Below are positions 21,015-34,028 of a stretch of DNA of 64,000 bases, piece by piece. Numbering within the stretch: position 1 is the stretch's first letter; each line of letters starts with the position of its first letter. The DNA comes from Agelas oroides (taxonomy: Eukaryota > Porifera > Demospongiae > Agelasida > Agelasidae), in the NCBI GenBank assembly GCA_949130485.1, contig OX422195.1, forward strand, positions 622,881-686,880. The letters are read 5' to 3'. A program made the translations under genes and the position numbers. The notes beneath the pieces were generated by a model, which was not told where the DNA came from, ran no database searches, and was given only the letters and a program-made list of their open reading frames with translations.

Positions 21015-24000
21015 CTGACTGGAATCTGTGAAAACAGTGGCCGCAATAACTCAATTCCTCGAACCAAACTGCTCCTGTACCGAAGTCTCTGTTGATGTGG
21101 TAGAGGCTAGTAACACAGGATAAACTAAGAGCAAACATCAACAGAACTAGGGATCAAGCAGGACCGCTTGTTCTTACAGATTCCTCCCAGTCAACTTGGC
21201 TGCAAAATGCTGACATTTCAGCTAACAAGGTACTGTTGACTCGGAGATTTCCAGACCCTACCACTGGCTCATAGCGCTGCAGAGAAACAAAAAGATTTTC
21301 TTCCAGAATTAAATTGTCATTTTTATGCTAGTTTTGTACTATTTCATACTCAAACCAAAAATACACCCAGATCCCAAGGGTCTCATTCCCAGATCCCGAG
21401 GGTCTCATTCCCAGATCCCAAGAGTCTCATTCCCAGACCCCCCAGCCACAAGACTATACACTGCATGCTCACAGAATCTGCAGCCCCCCCCCCCCCCCCC
21501 CCCCACAGTTCACCACCAGGGTTTCTTCAAGCAAAAAAAAAAATTTTGGGGGGGGGGAATATTAAAAAACGTATACAGTACAAAAGTGCCACAAGAAAAT
21601 TTGAGGGGTGTTGCTTAATGTTCTGTTGCTCCAATTTTCTAAGCAATACTAAGACATCCCAGTAATATGGTATTATGATGTAGTGACAATCTCTTGGAGG
21701 GGGGGAGCTAGAGTTGTTTGGGGCCCCTCCGTTTCATGAGACCCTGACTGGTTCAACTAGTGCTGAGTGAGAGCTTGTTTTTCTTACAAATAAACCACAT
21801 ACTGACATAACATTCAGTCAAGAATTTGCACTTGGCATGCCATGCTAGTATCAAATGTCCATATGCCGAGAAATGAGTAAGGTGTAGGGCACAAGTATGC
21901 CACATGGACACGCACATCCATTGCAAAAGTAAATGTAATTATTAAAATGTAACTCATCGAAACAGTATACAGTGACGAGAAAGTTTATTGCTACTAAAGG
22001 CTTTACATACACACATGGTGTCATGTGCAATATCCTATGGAGTTTATTGACAGTTGACTGATAGTTTTACTGGCAGTTTACTGATAGTTTTACTGGCAGT
22101 TTACTGATAGTTTTACTGGCAGTTTACTGATAGTTTTACTGGCAGTTTACTGAGTTTTACTGATAGTTTATTGCAAATCTACTGACAGTTTACTGAAAGT
22201 TGAGTAACCAGGCAAATATTAGTTGTCTGGCCCTAGTTTTCATGGTTTGTTGGTGAACAGGCTTTTAGTTCCTGGGATGGCTACCATTACTGTTGATGTC
22301 TAACTTCCCTAGTACAGATAGTCTAGCACAATTGTGCAAAATAGTTGTAGCTTAAAATCACCTCACCTGGTGGAGAAGGTGTATGGTGAAGGCTTGAGTA
22401 TCTTCGATCGCAACTGATCCTAGAATCTGGCAACAAACAAGAACATACATACGTACCTGTTAGTAATGAGTGATTGGTACAGGCACTTGATTGGTTGGCT
22501 CAGACGCCCAATGAGGTTTCAGTTGGCTCAGTAAATAGAGAGTATGGATGTCATATTGAGTTCTACACAGAAAGAAAACAGCCTCTATACTATACCATCT
22601 CGATGTATATCTTTGTGGCTTTTGCTCTATACTATACCATCTCGATGTATATCTTTGTGGCTTTTGCTAGCTCTTCCCAACTCCAGTGCTCTTCAAATGG
22701 AATCGGTTTTCTATAGCTGCACAGTGTAGAAATGCATGCATGTAGTAAGATACATACAATGTACATAGTTATAGTCTCATTCCCAGTCTCTGCAAAGAGC
22801 CTGGGAATGAGACTAGTATATTAGCATGTGGTATACAGTAAAACTTGTCTATAGCGGTCAATGTTAAAGACAGCCACTACTCCTGGTTCTGGTTGTACCT
22901 GCATGCAGAGTGTGACCTGACCATCCGTCTATGAGACGGCCCAAATAATGCTGTTTCCATGACAACCATTATAAAGCAATCAAGTTTAATTCTTTCAAAG
23001 CTGGACTATAGCCTCATCAATTATGTCACTTAGAACCCAAGGTACCTGTTGTCTTGCAGCTTTAGATTTTTCTTAGCTAGACTAGATTTTTCTTCAAAGC
23101 TACGAGACAAAATCCAGAACAATTAAACCACTTGCAGGAAGTCTGGGAATGAGGTTAGTGTTTCAGCCCGTCCATGCCATTCACTAGTACATACTCCATA
23201 TTATTTGATTACATAATTATTACATCATTGCGGCAGGCCCCACCCACTCACATCTCATTAAGGAGGGCATACTCAGGGGCATCACTCCATACATTTACAG
23301 AAACACTCTCAGAGAGGGTCTCGACATGGTGGAACCAGAAGGGAGGCACCACCAGCATATCCCCTGGACCAACCTCTGCAACAACCGGATGAGTTCTGTG
23401 TTGATAACGACAGGAAACAGTCTGAAAACATCCCTGTGTCACATTCCTATTATATCCTGCTTATATTAACACTTCCTGATGGTTTATGTTGTGGGTGGGG
23501 GAGGACAAACGGTTGTTATGGATTTTTAATAGCAGAGGTGGGGAATTCAATTACCAATTGTTTCCTTTGGAGAGGATGTAGAGGATGTAGAGGTGACAGA
23601 TATGGGGGAGGTATATACATAGTTGTCATGGCTTGATACAAGAAGCAGGGAATTCAATTATCATTGTCTTCCTTTGGAGTGGTCAGATGTTAAGCCGTCA
23701 ATGAGAAATCACTGTTGTGCCATTGGGATTTCCTCGACAACCAAAATTCATTCATGGAGGTCACATGTGTGCAGTCTCATTCCCAGACTAAACCAGATGG
23801 TCTGGGAACCAGACTGGGCAATATCAAATTTCCAGCTGCAAGTGTTATGTTGACCCCACACATGCAACTAGTGTCCACCTGCAAGTGTAGGCTGTTGTCC
23901 CTGCATGAGGTCTAGCTTGCATGTTCTGCAATGGTGTGGCTAGCTCTGTAAGTCTGCTATAATACATTATACCACATTACATCACTTTCGAGGTATTTCA

Positions 24001-27000
24001 TTGGATGAACAGTGGAGTGTAACAAGCATAATATGTTATGTAAAAATTGAAAAAAAAAAAATAGTTTGCACAAAACTTACATGTGGTTTACACAAAATTA
24101 ATTCATAGTTTACTGTCTCAATGTGGTATAAATTGGATATATGATACCTATAATCAAAGTATAGGTAGTATATCCAATACTTCTACTCTCTTCTGTGTCA
24201 ACTTGATATACTATGTACACGAAGAGACACGTGTACAACATAGGTCTAACATGGTTGATTGTAACACCCATTCCTCAAATACCTTACTCATTATACAGCG
24301 GGATGTAATAATTATATAATGTTACACCCATGCAACCCCCCCCCCCCCCCCCCCCCCCCCCACACGTATGCATTGTGCAGTGTAACAACGTAATCCCCCC
24401 ACATACACCACACCCCCCACATGACATACAGCACTCTCCCACATGACATACACCACACTCCCCCACATGACATACAGCACTCTCCCACACACACATACCA
24501 CACTCCCCCACATGACCCCCACATGACATACAGCACTCCCCCACATGACATACACCACACTCCCCCACATGACATACAGCACTCTCCCACATGACATACA
24601 CCACACACCCCCACATGACATACACCACACACCCCCACATGACATACACCACACACCCCCACATGACATACAGCACTCTCCCACATGACATACACCACAC
24701 TCCCCCACATGACATACACCACACACCCCCACATGACATACACCACACACCCCCACATGACATACACCACACACCCCCACATGACATACAGCACTCTCCC
24801 ACATGACATACACCACACTCCCCCACATGACATACAGCACTCTCCCACATGACATACACCACACACCCCCACATGACATACAGCACTCTCTCACACACAC
24901 ACATACCACACTCCCCCACATGACATACAGCACTCTCCCACACACACATACCACACTCCCCCACATGACATACACCACACTCCCCCACATGACATACAGC
25001 ACTCTCCCACATGACATACAGCACTCTCCCACATGACATACAGCACTCCCCCACATGACATACACCACACTCCCCCACATGACATACAGCACTCCCCCAC
25101 ATGACATACAGCACTCTTACACATGACATACAGCACTCTCCCACATGACATACAGCACTCTCCCACACACACACACCAACTCAATGAAAATACCTCTCAA
25201 AAAGTGGGAATTGATCCAGATTTGGCTCCAGAATATCAACTTGGCTGTGGCCGTAATGCTGCAGTTGAGAATAAATTGTACGTAAGAATAAATTCCCATT
25301 TTGTGAGAAAAACAGCACCGTGCATCAGCACTGACACTGCCTACTAGTGGTAACGTCAAAGTTGATGTTCCGAGCACTTGGTTTAATTAGCCGAATGTGT
25401 GAAACCATTGTCTCATTCCCAAACCATGCAGCATCAGGAGACAGTATGAGGTTGGAACTAGTGGGTGGTGTACTGAAGAATGCTAAAGTGCACAGTGTGA
25501 ATGCTTTAAATAACAGTGGTCGCCACTTCCATAAACAGTGGTTAAAAAGATTAATACCTTCTGCTTACTCACTCTAACAACCCGCCTCAGCTAGCTCACT
25601 CTAACAACCCGCCTCAGCTAGAAATGTATGTTCTTGCGAGATCTGCATATTATACAATGCCGTGGTAGTTCGTAAGCTCCTGATGGAACTGAACAATGAA
25701 CACTTTGTTCACAGTTAAAGATATTTTAACCACAAGTCACTCAATTTTTATGCCACCTATACTTGAAGTATAGTGTGTTTATACAACATTACATCACTTT
25801 CTAAGTATTTCATTGGATGAACAGCAGAGTATAACGGGTCATATACTCCTGATATGTAAAAGTTGTAAATAATAGTTTGCACAAAACTTGCATGTTGTAC
25901 CAGAATAGTTTACACAAAATTAATTCATAGTTTACTGTATCAATATGGTAGAAATTGGCCTATACTACCTATACTCTGAGTATATCTGCGTTTGTACTCC
26001 GAGTAGTATATTATACTCTGAGTACATATTACTATATTTGAGACAGTAAACAGTTTGGTGTAAACTATTCTGTACATCATGCAAAGCTTGTGTAAACTAT
26101 TATATTACAGAGTCTACGTAAGGAACAAGACTCTTCTACTCGAAACGTTTACAAGGTGATACAATTTAGCATAACAGTAGTACACATCATGTGATAGTGT
26201 AATATATCGCTAACCTTCCACGTCACGATGAGTTCCAGCGGATGATTCAGTTACAGAAAGGGAGTATACCTGGTATTGTGTAACTGGTACCATTTTACCT
26301 TTCTCAGATTAAATGATACATCGTTTCAGATTAAATAATAAACACTGAATGAATGATCTACGTTTTAAATTTTACGCTACATGCACACAGCCATGGCAAC
26401 CCAGGCTCGTGGAAGGAAAGAGAAAATGAACTTGGGCACAAGGCTACATCAAAGAAGGCTTAAATTGTACGAGATATCGGATTGTAGAAGTACTGGTACT
26501 GTGCAAAGGAAGCTGGTTAGCGGACTGGGAATGAGCAGAAAATTAGTTCAAACCAATTCCAAACCATTCATATCTCTAGTATAGAGGATTGCGTCTATTG
26601 TTAAAAATAGTTACAATCAACTCACAACATCTACATAACAAGGTCACATGACATTGAAGTGGATCACATGATTGTTACTATAAATAGCACTCAATCCATG
26701 TGACATGATTTAAATATAGTAGCACTAACTGGGTGAAGGCATGGGTAGAGGTAGAGAGTCTGGTTTGGCGGGAAGAGGGTGAAACGTTTCCTGCCCTGCA
26801 GCTGCACAAAAAAGTTGTAGGTGCAGTCGTAGTGCGTGTGGGTCACGATGCCAGCACGACCTACCCACAGATTGATCTACGAGGGAGAAAGAACAGGATT
26901 AAACATGGTGTATAGCCTTGTTTCAAGGTCCCCATCAGCTTTTTATTGCTTGCAGTATGATAATCTGAAGTGGAACAGAAAGCTGGATAAAAGTCTGGGA

Positions 27001-27618
27001 ATAAGGTACATTTACTTATTATGCATATGAGCTAGCTGTGTTCCCAGGCCTTGCACGTTTGTCGCTTGTAGTATGAAATTCTGCACAAATTTCATACTAC
27101 GGCCTTGGAACGAGGCTACACATGAGCGTTACCAATAAAATATGTTGCTAATTCTGCTAGGACAGGCATCACACATGCACTCCTCTAGGACAGTTAGCCT
27201 CGTTCCCAGGCCGTCCACTGCTCAGTTTTTACATACTTTAAGTGCAGTCAAAAACTGGACAGTGGGAAGGCCTAGCTGGAAACAAGGCTATTACACCAAT
27301 ACCAAATATGGTAGTGCTACATTGTAACCGTGGCAATTGTTACCTGCACATTCTCCTCACTGAGGATGACATCATTAATTGGCTGAACATAACCAATTAT
27401 GTCGGGAAATAGGGGCCTGGATGGTAAATGCACGTATGGAGGTAAAAAGAATGAAAACATATGTAGCCATACAAATTTGCCTCTGCACATCTTTGAGGCA
27501 ATGTATGTGAATGTCATGTGACTGTCATGTGACTACCAACCTTAGTGTAGCAATGTCCTGACTGAAGTACAGATAGGGTCCCCTAAGGTGGTCTTTCTCT
27601 GCTGCTCCCTGCAAGATC

Positions 27619-27663
<45 letters not shown>

Positions 27664-30600
27664 TGCAGAAATCAAAGCACATGTTGTTTGTGCAGATGAA
27701 TAGGCATGTACAGTGACGTAACATACATAGGATTACTGGTATGGTACCTGTTACTCTAGCCAATAACATTTGGCGCACTGTGTGCACACACAATTAGAGG
27801 TCAACAAGGGGGGAACTGAATGCTGGGGTGCAATCTTGTTTACATATTGTTCTATGATTGGTCTGACCCGGCATACATCATTTTCCAAGAACTAACCATA
27901 CCCCTATGTTCGTTATGTCACATGCCAATCATCTGCACAAACAACATGTGCTTTGATTTCTGGTGTGAGTTACCCATTGTAGAACTTCTGGAATGGTAAC
28001 GTTAATTTTCATGTTAAAGTCCTCCCACTGCTCATCCACCAGAGGCTCCAGTGGTTTGTTGTCGTGGAATGTCATGAAACTTCTCTTCTTCTCCTGCAGA
28101 CAGTGTGTGGAGTGTGAGAAGTGTGGTGTGTGAGGGGGAGGGGGTGTGGTGTGTGCATATGTGAGGGGAGGAGGTGTGGTATGTGTGTGTGAGGGGAGGG
28201 GGTGTGGTGTATGTGTGTGAGGGGAGGGGGTGTGCATGAGGGGTGTGTGTGTGTGAGGGGAGGGGTGTGTGCATGAGGGGTGTGTGTATGAGGGGAGAGG
28301 GTGTGCATGAGGGGTGGGTGTGTGAGGGAAGGGGGTGTGCATGAGGGGTGTGAGGGTGTGTGGGTGTGAGGACTCAATATGCTGCTACTATCAGCCGGGC
28401 ATGTCATGTGAGACACTGCAAACTTACTTGTCTGTAGGCCAATACATGGGTGAGCTTCTTGGCAAGAAATGACGTCGTGAAGGTTTTCCTTGCAGGCCAC
28501 CTACAATTTCAGAGGGTCGTAGGTGAAACACAACCACTCACAGAACAGACACACAGTAGCACTGATGGTCATATCATTAAGCTCCCAGGCTCTTCTCCAG
28601 CTTTAGCAAAAGCTCAAGTCTGGGGCCAAGAATATCAAAACATATACCCAGCTCTCTCGAACAGTTAGAGCCGTAGCCAGTGTTCCTTGGATACACACAC
28701 AAGAGGAGGAGGGAGGAGGAGGAGGAGAGGAGGAGGAGGCAAGAGTACTTTCTGATCTTCATGCCAGGGTCACTTAAAACAATTAAGTTTACAATTCTGG
28801 CTGTGAGAAATCTCAGCACAAAAGACAGAGTGGCTGTGGTATTTATGCAAGCAGGATTCCTGGCTACATGGTACAAATTGACCTCAACTCCTACCTATTC
28901 TCAAAAAAACCACAGCCAGCCAGTGTGGTTCTTCGCTCTCCTTTTAAGTGCCCCTGACCTCGGTCATGAGATCGCAGTTCTTGTGTGAGTGTATTCATGG
29001 CACACCATTCCTACTGTTCCTCTCCTCCTTGTCTCCCTCCCCCCTCCCCTTCTTATTCCTACTGTTCCGCTTGCCACATTGTCATAACTATGAACCTCTG
29101 TATATGACCAAGTACCCTCATACCCATACCACATACCCAGATCACATACCCAGACCACACACCCATACCGCATACCCATACCACATACCCAGGCCACATA
29201 CCCAGACCACATACCCAGGCCACATACCCAGACCGCATACCCAGACCTCATACCCAGACCACACACCCTGACCTCATACCCAGACCACACACCCAGACTG
29301 CATACCCATACCACATACCCAGACCGCATACCCAGACCTCATACCCAGACCACATACCCATACCACATATCCAGACCACATACCGAGACCACATACCCAG
29401 ACCTCATACCCATACCACATATCCAGACCACATACCGAGACCACATACCCAGACCTCATACCGAGACCACATACCCATACCACATACCGAGACCACATAC
29501 ACAGACCTCATACCTAGACCACATACCCAGACCACATACCCAGGCCACATACCTAGACCACATACCCAGACCACATACCGAGACCACATACCCAGACCTC
29601 ATACCCATACCACATATCCAGACCACATACCTAGACCACATACCCAGACCACATACCCAGACCGCATACCCAGACCACATACCCAGACCACATACCCAGA
29701 CCACATACCCAGACCACATACCGAGACCACATACACAGACCACATACCCAGACCACATACCCAGGCCACATACCCAGACCGCATACCCATACCACATACC
29801 CAGGCAGTGGTGTAGCCAAGCTGGGGCACACTGGGGCACGTGCCCTAGCAATCAGAGGCCGTGCCCCACCATTTGGAGGCGCACCTGAAAATTATCGGCG
29901 CCTAAAGTACTGTTGTCAACCGCTAATTAGGCGCTAAAAATGCATAAACGTCTTGAAATCGAGCAGCGTAGTATAGCTATTTGTATCCTCATATGCTCCC
30001 CTGCTCTCACTGCACGTGAATTTGCTGCAAGTAATAAAGTGACTTTACACTGCACATACATCCGCACCGAAGGCATGGTGCGAAGCCTGCACCCGATTCA
30101 AGGCGACGGTATGGCCTAAAATAGCCTCAGAACCGACCTGGGAAGCTCAAAATATCCAAAATTTTCTGGGGGAGCATGCCCCCAGACGCCCCCTACTTTC
30201 TTCTGCGTTTTGCATAGAAGTTCCCACAAACGTGGTGTGCCCACATTGTGCCCTGGTACCGACTGTGTCCTGGCTACGCCACTGTACCCAGGCCACATAG
30301 GAGGAGGAGGAGGAAGATATTTGTTTTCCCTCCTCCTCAACATGTGAGGGTACATCTGGTAGCAAGACTACACAACCACTTGAAAGCCAGATATAACAAC
30401 ATGGCATCTGTATCTGCATGGTAAAATCCCTAAAGTGCCATATTCTGGTTTTCTCTGTGCAAAGGGTCCAGTCAGTTGTAGTAAACAGAAGCCATGTTGA
30501 AAGTAGGGGCTGGCAGAAAACCTGACAAACAAGTTTCAGGTTGGCAAAGGACCAGCTACAGAGTAGCAAACCACTCAACATGCATAATTAAATCAACCTG

Positions 30601-31711
30601 CTGTGGTTTGTGTGCCATGACAAAATAGTAGATCAGCAATGTGCTACCCACTTAGCCTCCAACCCAGTTCTGGATTTTGTCTAAAGCTGTGAGACAAAAT
30701 CGTGAATGGAAAGCCTGGGTTCGAGACAACTGCTTGTTCCCAAGCTCGAGGTATCCTGATCTCCCCACTTACCCTCTCCCTCTCCTACAAATGAACGAGG
30801 CTACCGCTTGCTCAGGCTGCCACAAAACAATGTCTAGTCTCTAGTCTGTCCAGCTAGGCCATCTCTCAGACTCTCACCCTCCAGAGGTAGTCTTGTATGG
30901 CTATACCCAAATTGGATCTGGCTACGTGAGATGACTCCAGAGGAGGGTGAGAGAAGTCTGCCAAGCCACAGAGATGGTCCAGTTGATAGACTATGACAAG
31001 AGCTACATCAAGCACAGCACTTCAATTATGTACACGAGTGACTTTCTACTGCAGCTGGAGGGAGAGGAGGAGGAGGAGGAGGAGGCAAGAGTACTTTCTG
31101 ATCTCTCAACCTAGCCTTGAAGCCAGGCTTTCCATTCTGGACTTCGTCTTGCAGCTTTGGAGAAAATCCAATTTATCTACGCTATACTCAATCAGCCCGA
31201 AAAATGTTTGCAGCTGGGGGATACCTAACAGAAACTAGAAGCCTTTAGCATGGTTTCTGTGGTTCCCAATTCCATTCAAAAATTGACATCATGGGAACGG
31301 GGTTGACTGACGTTACCTGTCAGCTATTGTTTGTGTGAGGACCACAGGCTCTCTTCCCTCTGCTATCTCCCTGCAGGTGAAGAATGGAGTAATGTGCAGG
31401 TGTGATGGATGTTTTGATACAACAGAGCTGTACAAAAGCCCCGACCTGTAGCTTTTATTTCCCATCCGCTGTCTCTGCACTCTGTAAGTGGGCGGGGCTA
31501 GAAGGGCGGGGCATGTTGGTAAACATTGGTGTCGCCACTTGGTACATACTATGTGCTTCTAACCAATCGCTTCTTGGTCGAGCCATCCACCATAGATATA
31601 GTACCCTGTGATTCCAATAAAGATGAACAGCAGGGAGCACACGGATATGAATCTGCTTCCTCCCGAAGCAGCAACATTTTGAGCACGACCACCACGTCCC
31701 TGCTTCGGCAT
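21015..31711 (-). CDS. JmjC/cupin_8 2-oxoglutarate oxygenase with N-terminal membrane anchor
   Basis: Exons (minus strand): 31711 to about 31564; 31370-31317; 28500-28428; 28093-27974; 27608-27541; 27416-27344; 26876-26730; 26269-26215; 23375-23252; 22710-22638; 22426-22367; 21276-21178; 21106-21015. Joins are in frame from exon 2 on. The exon 1 donor is uncertain: the good GT at 31563 gives the wrong phase, and an in-frame GG|GTACTA lies earlier. The final exon was not found. Exon 1 encodes a hydrophobic anchor (FISVCSLLFIFIGITGYYIY), so a secretory-pathway or membrane location is likely. The JmjC core shows REPVVLTQTIADRWP, GRAGIVTHTHYDCTYN (HxD iron ligands), GRKRFTLFPP (2OG-binding Lys), GPGDMLVVPPFWFHHVE (distal His) and VSVNVW. 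All three iron ligands are present, so it is predicted to be an active Fe(II)/2OG hydroxylase. It resembles FIH/cupin_8 proteins; the substrate is unknown. Confidence 0.85.
22040..22200. repeat. Tandem repeat, TTTACTGATAGTTTTACTGGCAG units
   Basis: About six copies of a 24-bp unit, degenerating toward the right, in an intron of the JmjC gene. Confidence 0.8.
22584..22668 (-). repeat. 42-bp tandem duplication across a 5' splice site
   Basis: Two exact adjacent 42-bp copies cover the end of JmjC exon 10 and its donor (ATCGAGATG|GTATAG). Only the upstream donor can be used productively: reading through it meets an in-frame TAG immediately (GTA TAG). Confidence 0.8.
24338..25180. repeat. Poly-C tract plus CCCACATGACATACA minisatellite
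   Basis: About 24 C residues are followed by about 35 copies of a 22-24 bp unit, CCCACATGACATACAGCACT or a CACCACAC variant, interspersed with ACACACACATACCACAC units. It fills the intron between JmjC exons 8 and 9. The minus-strand open frames across it are artefacts of the repeat. Confidence 0.9.
27620..28375. repeat. (GT)n tract and GTGTGTGAGGGGAGGGG purine-rich repeat
   Basis: A (GT)n tract lies at 27620-27662. A degenerate G-rich repeat (GTGTGTGAGGGGAGGGGGTG and GTGCATGAGGGG units) lies at about 28100-28370, between JmjC exons 3 and 4. The G-rich strand is opposite the template and could form G-quadruplexes. Confidence 0.7.
29108..29804. repeat. 12-bp minisatellite, CATACCCAGACC
   Basis: About 58 units of CATACCCAGACCA or variants (CATACCCATACC, CATACCGAGACC), in the intron between JmjC exons 2 and 3. 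The array is interrupted at 29805 by a MITE and resumes briefly at 30285. Confidence 0.9.
29805..30284. mobile_element. Non-autonomous hAT-like element, CAGTGGTGTAGCC tips
   Basis: Left tip CAGTGGTGTAGCCAAGCTGG is opposed by CCTGGCTACGCCACTG at the right. CAGTGGCGTAGCC-type tips are widespread in non-autonomous DNA transposons of marine invertebrates (from general knowledge; superfamily assignment tentative). A GGGGGAGCATGCCCCCAGAC palindrome and a GTGCCC-rich inner block lie inside. It is inserted in the 12-bp minisatellite. Confidence 0.65.
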
Positions 31712-31839
31712 ATTAAATCTATGGCATAATATAGCTAACCGCTCGTCAATGGGTCACTTCCGGCCTTGCTTCCGGTTGTATCTATGGTCTAGCCTATATT
31801 TGCTGATGTTGCACTTTTTTGTGTGTATTTTTTTCCAGT
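31712..31839. promoter_or_regulatory. Bidirectional promoter, JmjC gene / DUF1295 gene
   Basis: Only 128 bp separate the two divergent ATGs. It contains two ETS-type cores, ACTTCCGG at 31756-31763 and GCTTCCGG at 31768-31775, and no TATA box. A TTTTTTTCCAG before 31839 could instead be a 3' splice site in the plus-strand 5' UTR. Confidence 0.6.
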
Positions 31840-33990
31840 ATGGATCACAGTGGCGATGGCGCTGAGCTCCAAAATAGCAGTATTGTGCGAGGTATTATCG
31901 TCCTACCGAGCGACAACGATAATCTCGCTCTGTGTGCCGCCATCACGGTCGCGATACAGATGACCTTCTACCTGTTTGCATGTTCATGCAAATCGGACAA
32001 GGTCACCGACTTTGCAGGAGCGTCGAACTTTGTAGTGTTGGCGTTGGCTACTTTTGTACTGAGCGGGGTAAGTAAATTAAACATTTAATAATATATTAAA
32101 ATGAATGAAGGAAATAATATCACGCCATAGAGTCGCAACAGGCTATATCTGTCATCTGACAGTTTTGTTAGTAAGATTACATAATACACCGGTTGTGTGG
32201 CAGAACATTTGTTGTTTGAAGTGGTGAACATGTATGGGAGAGAAATTAGTCTCGCAAGCCACACCTTCGCAGAGAGGAAGGGTCTGGTCACGTTGCAACC
32301 ATCAAGTTGTCGCCATGGCAGAAACTTGCTGTGACCAATGAGGTTTGCGCTCTTCATAGATTGCATCCGTTGTCATGGAGTAGCAATTACACCACAACAT
32401 CTTTGGCAAATGTCAGCATCTTATCATCTAACCGTGCTGTTTGATAATTGTGTCCCTCGGTGACAATTTGTCAGCTGCAGCGTGGCCAGACCCTCCATCT
32501 CTCTGCAAAGGGTGTGGCTTGCAAGACTAGGAGATAATTAGATCAGGTCTGGGTCATCTCTGGGCCTTTTTTTTTTTTTTTAAACAGACAGTGACACAAT
32601 GCACAAGAGAACAGACATTTAGTCTCGTGAGCCAGACCCAACAAACCCCAGCATGGATAACCTGTGCATGCAAGCAATCTGTGCTCAAATTGGGTCTGCC
32701 CTGTCTAGAGACAAGTTGCTTGGACGTATTTTTGAGTTCTGCCTATCTCTTTCTGGGTTTAGCCTCATTCCCAGGTCTTCCCAACGTCACGTTTCGACCG
32801 CTTAAAATGTATAAGCAATCAAAAACTGGTTAGTGGTGAGGCCTAGAACAAGGCTACCTTAAACTGGAGTCAGCCATGAGTACTCTGAGCGACTTTTTGC
32901 TCATTTCTTTCCGCAGACTAACAACATACGTCAGGTTGCGATCACCGTGCTGGTAACTCTCTGGGGTGCACGTCTAGCAGGGTACCTACTGATAAGGATC
33001 ATCAAGATCGGCAAAGACAAACGCTTTGATCAAATCCGAGGGAACCCCATCAAGTTTCTTGTCTTCTGGATATTCCAGATTGTTTGGGTCTATGTCGTCA
33101 GTTTGCCAGTGATTTTTATCAACTCTCCAGTTGCGCTACAGAGGGATATCAGTGTTACAGACATTGTGGGAGCAGTGATCTTCCTTCTCGGACTCCTCTA
33201 CGAGACGGTTGCAGATTACCAAAAGTTTATCTTCAAGACGTCTCCGGTGAACAAAGACAAGTGGTGTGATGTCGGCCTATGGAAGGTCTCCAGACATCCA
33301 AATTACTTGGGTGAGATTTGTGTCTGGTGGGGTGCGTTCATTGTCAGTTCGACGATCTTGGTTGCAGCCAAGTGGCTGGCTGTGGTTAGCCCCCTCTTTG
33401 TGATGTTGACTCTTATTTTCTTCACCGGGATCCCTCCTCTGGAGAGAAGTGCCGACAGGAAGTATGGCAAGTAAGTAAACGGTATTGGGGGGAATCTCCC
33501 GGCCAGCTCTGTTTGATCCTCCCACACTTCCATGTTAGCCATGTTCCCTGTACAGGCCTTCCCACCATCATCCACTATGATCACTGACTTGCAGTGAAAC
33601 AAACACACACAGTGTGGATCATTTTCAGTAACACAAACATTGTATTGAAGTGATTAGTGTTCTGGATGAGGTCTGCAGACAAGATCAGTTTGCAATCGGC
33701 TGGTCTCTCATTCTCAAACCTACCTGGTTTCCACTGCATTCACACTAATACTCTTCCACTTCCGTGTATTAAAAGTATAAATGGGGGGGGGGGGGGGGCT
33801 GGGAATGAGGCTACAATATAGCATGGTGGAAACAAGTCTGTATTTACACACACACACGCAAACACACACGCACGCATGCACGCACACACACACACACATG
33901 CACATGCACGCACACACACGCACACACACACACGCACACACACACACACACACACACATGCACATGCACACACACACACACACACACGCA

Positions 33991-34028
<38 letters not shown>

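Noticed and set aside
24284-25174. Minus-strand Cys/Val/Met-rich frames up to 296 codons
   Set aside because: They are produced by the CCCACATGACATACA minisatellite in a JmjC intron; no domain and multiple frames open.
26215-26269. Doubt that this 55-bp segment is a JmjC exon
   Set aside because: Kept as an exon because both splice sites are good and its phases (0 in, 1 out) are exactly those required by the neighbouring exons, though its residues are not conserved in families I know.
28964-29329. Plus-strand Thr/Pro/His frames at the start of the 12-bp array
   Set aside because: Low-complexity translation of a repeat inside an intron.
29108-29851. Minus-strand Trp/Val/Cys/Gly repeat frames
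   Set aside because: They come from the 12-bp minisatellite, whose unit keeps one frame open by length.
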